From Clavelina lepadiformis (taxonomy: Eukaryota > Chordata > Ascidiacea > Aplousobranchia > Clavelinidae): DNA of 64,000 bases. The notes below the pieces were generated by a model. It did not search any database. It saw only the letters and a program-made list of their open reading frames with translations, and was not told where the DNA came from. Of this stretch, positions 63,301 to 64,000 are shown piece by piece. The stretch spans positions 2,549,501 through 2,613,500 of the forward strand of contig NC_135245.1 in the NCBI RefSeq assembly GCF_947623445.1. The letters run 5' to 3'. Both the position numbers and the translations under genes were made by a program. The first letter of the stretch is position 1. The number at the start of each line of letters is the position of its first letter.

Positions 63301-64000
63301 TTGCGAATGTTAGTAAGTAGTTTATTTTTGGCTGTTTTTTACTCGCCACTGCCGCTTCTCACCATCACAACCCTAACATAGCAAATAAGTTTTGCAAAAT
63401 TAGAGTCATAATACAATGTTTAGCCTTTTAATAACACGTGTCTTATATAAAAAAGGTTAATATTTATGTACATTATATGAACAACTTTTACTGGAATAAA
63501 TGTATGGACTACCCCAAAAACGTGCACTTTGCTGTTAAATTTTACACACAGCTTAAAAAATGTTTTTTGTTTTTTATAACATGACACACTCCCCACCACA
63601 ATCCCAGAAAATATTCTGAAGGCAAAAACCTGTATTCGTTGCCTGTATCCCACATGAACTTAACAAGCTTGGCAGTTTGGCCGAGATGTAGTCATCTTTA
63701 AATGCTTAATTTGTATGCAGTACAGCATTACAAGAATTAATTGTCATTTCAAAATTTATATAAACAATTTTAAGGTAAATACAGTAGATGGCCATTGTTA
63801 TGCTTACGATAACATCAATTGAATTTTGATGGTGTTGAGACATTCCATGCTTCTTATTATGAAGCAATAGGAAAGTCTTAATGTAGACTAATGGCTGGTA
63901 AAATTGAAAGCTACATCTCTCCATTGATTGCTTTTGATATGAAACCAGCTCAAGCTTCACACTATCATGACAAGTCCCTGACAGGCAAAGGTCCTGTGAA
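60321..64000. other. Distal region without a supported gene
   Basis: AT-rich. I find no exon chain on either strand and no RNA gene. Open frames near 61.0-61.2, 63.4-63.7 and 63.7-64.0 kb lack domain patterns. It may hold untranslated exons or introns of a gene beyond the window. Confidence 0.45.

Overview
The window looks like nuclear DNA of a tunicate, most likely a Ciona-type ascidian. This is inferred from AT-rich DNA, short GT-AG introns, a chordate-style set of domains (MS4A-like, Ly6/uPAR, LCCL, FN3, CCP) and an animal GH9 cellulase. No rRNA, tRNA or CRISPR array was seen. Gene models were built by hand from splice sites. In every multi-exon model given as intact, the exon phases agree at each junction and the coding length is a multiple of three.

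Bases 535-12195 (minus strand) hold one 38-exon gene predicted to encode a secreted 1797-residue cellulase mosaic. Its order is signal peptide, CCP, Thr-rich linker, CCP, Thr/Arg repeat linker, CBM2-like, Pro/Thr linker, CBM2-like, Gln/Asn linker, charged helix, Asn-rich linker, GH9, Asn/Ser/Pro linker, GH9. Both GH9 modules keep the recognisable catalytic motifs. The domain set suggests an extracellular enzyme that grips cellulose, either tunic or food. That role is inference.

Bases 15.6-39.6 kb are a cluster of MS4A/CD20-like four-pass membrane protein genes made by segmental duplication. It has a divergent member (15677-17084), a complete member (18345-20265), a copy with an in-frame stop (22151-24433), a truncated fragment (28139-28562), a complete copy that lost an intron (30502-31804) and a complete inverted copy on the plus strand (37287-38798). 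Mobile elements mark the duplication: an 806-bp TA-flanked MITE in one copy only, two hAT-like MITEs, two inverted fragments of a LINE, and a poorly defined LTR-like remnant.

Bases 41-47 kb (minus strand) carry a two-exon gene for a His-rich single-pass membrane protein and two tandem Ly6/uPAR genes with GPI-type tails. Bases 49742-59985 (plus strand) carry a 28-exon gene for a 1132-residue type I membrane protein with about ten FN3 domains, an LCCL domain between the third and fourth, one transmembrane segment and a Cys-rich cytoplasmic tail. The last 4 kb, 12.2-15.6 kb, 42-44.5 kb and 47.2-49.7 kb show no gene that can be supported.
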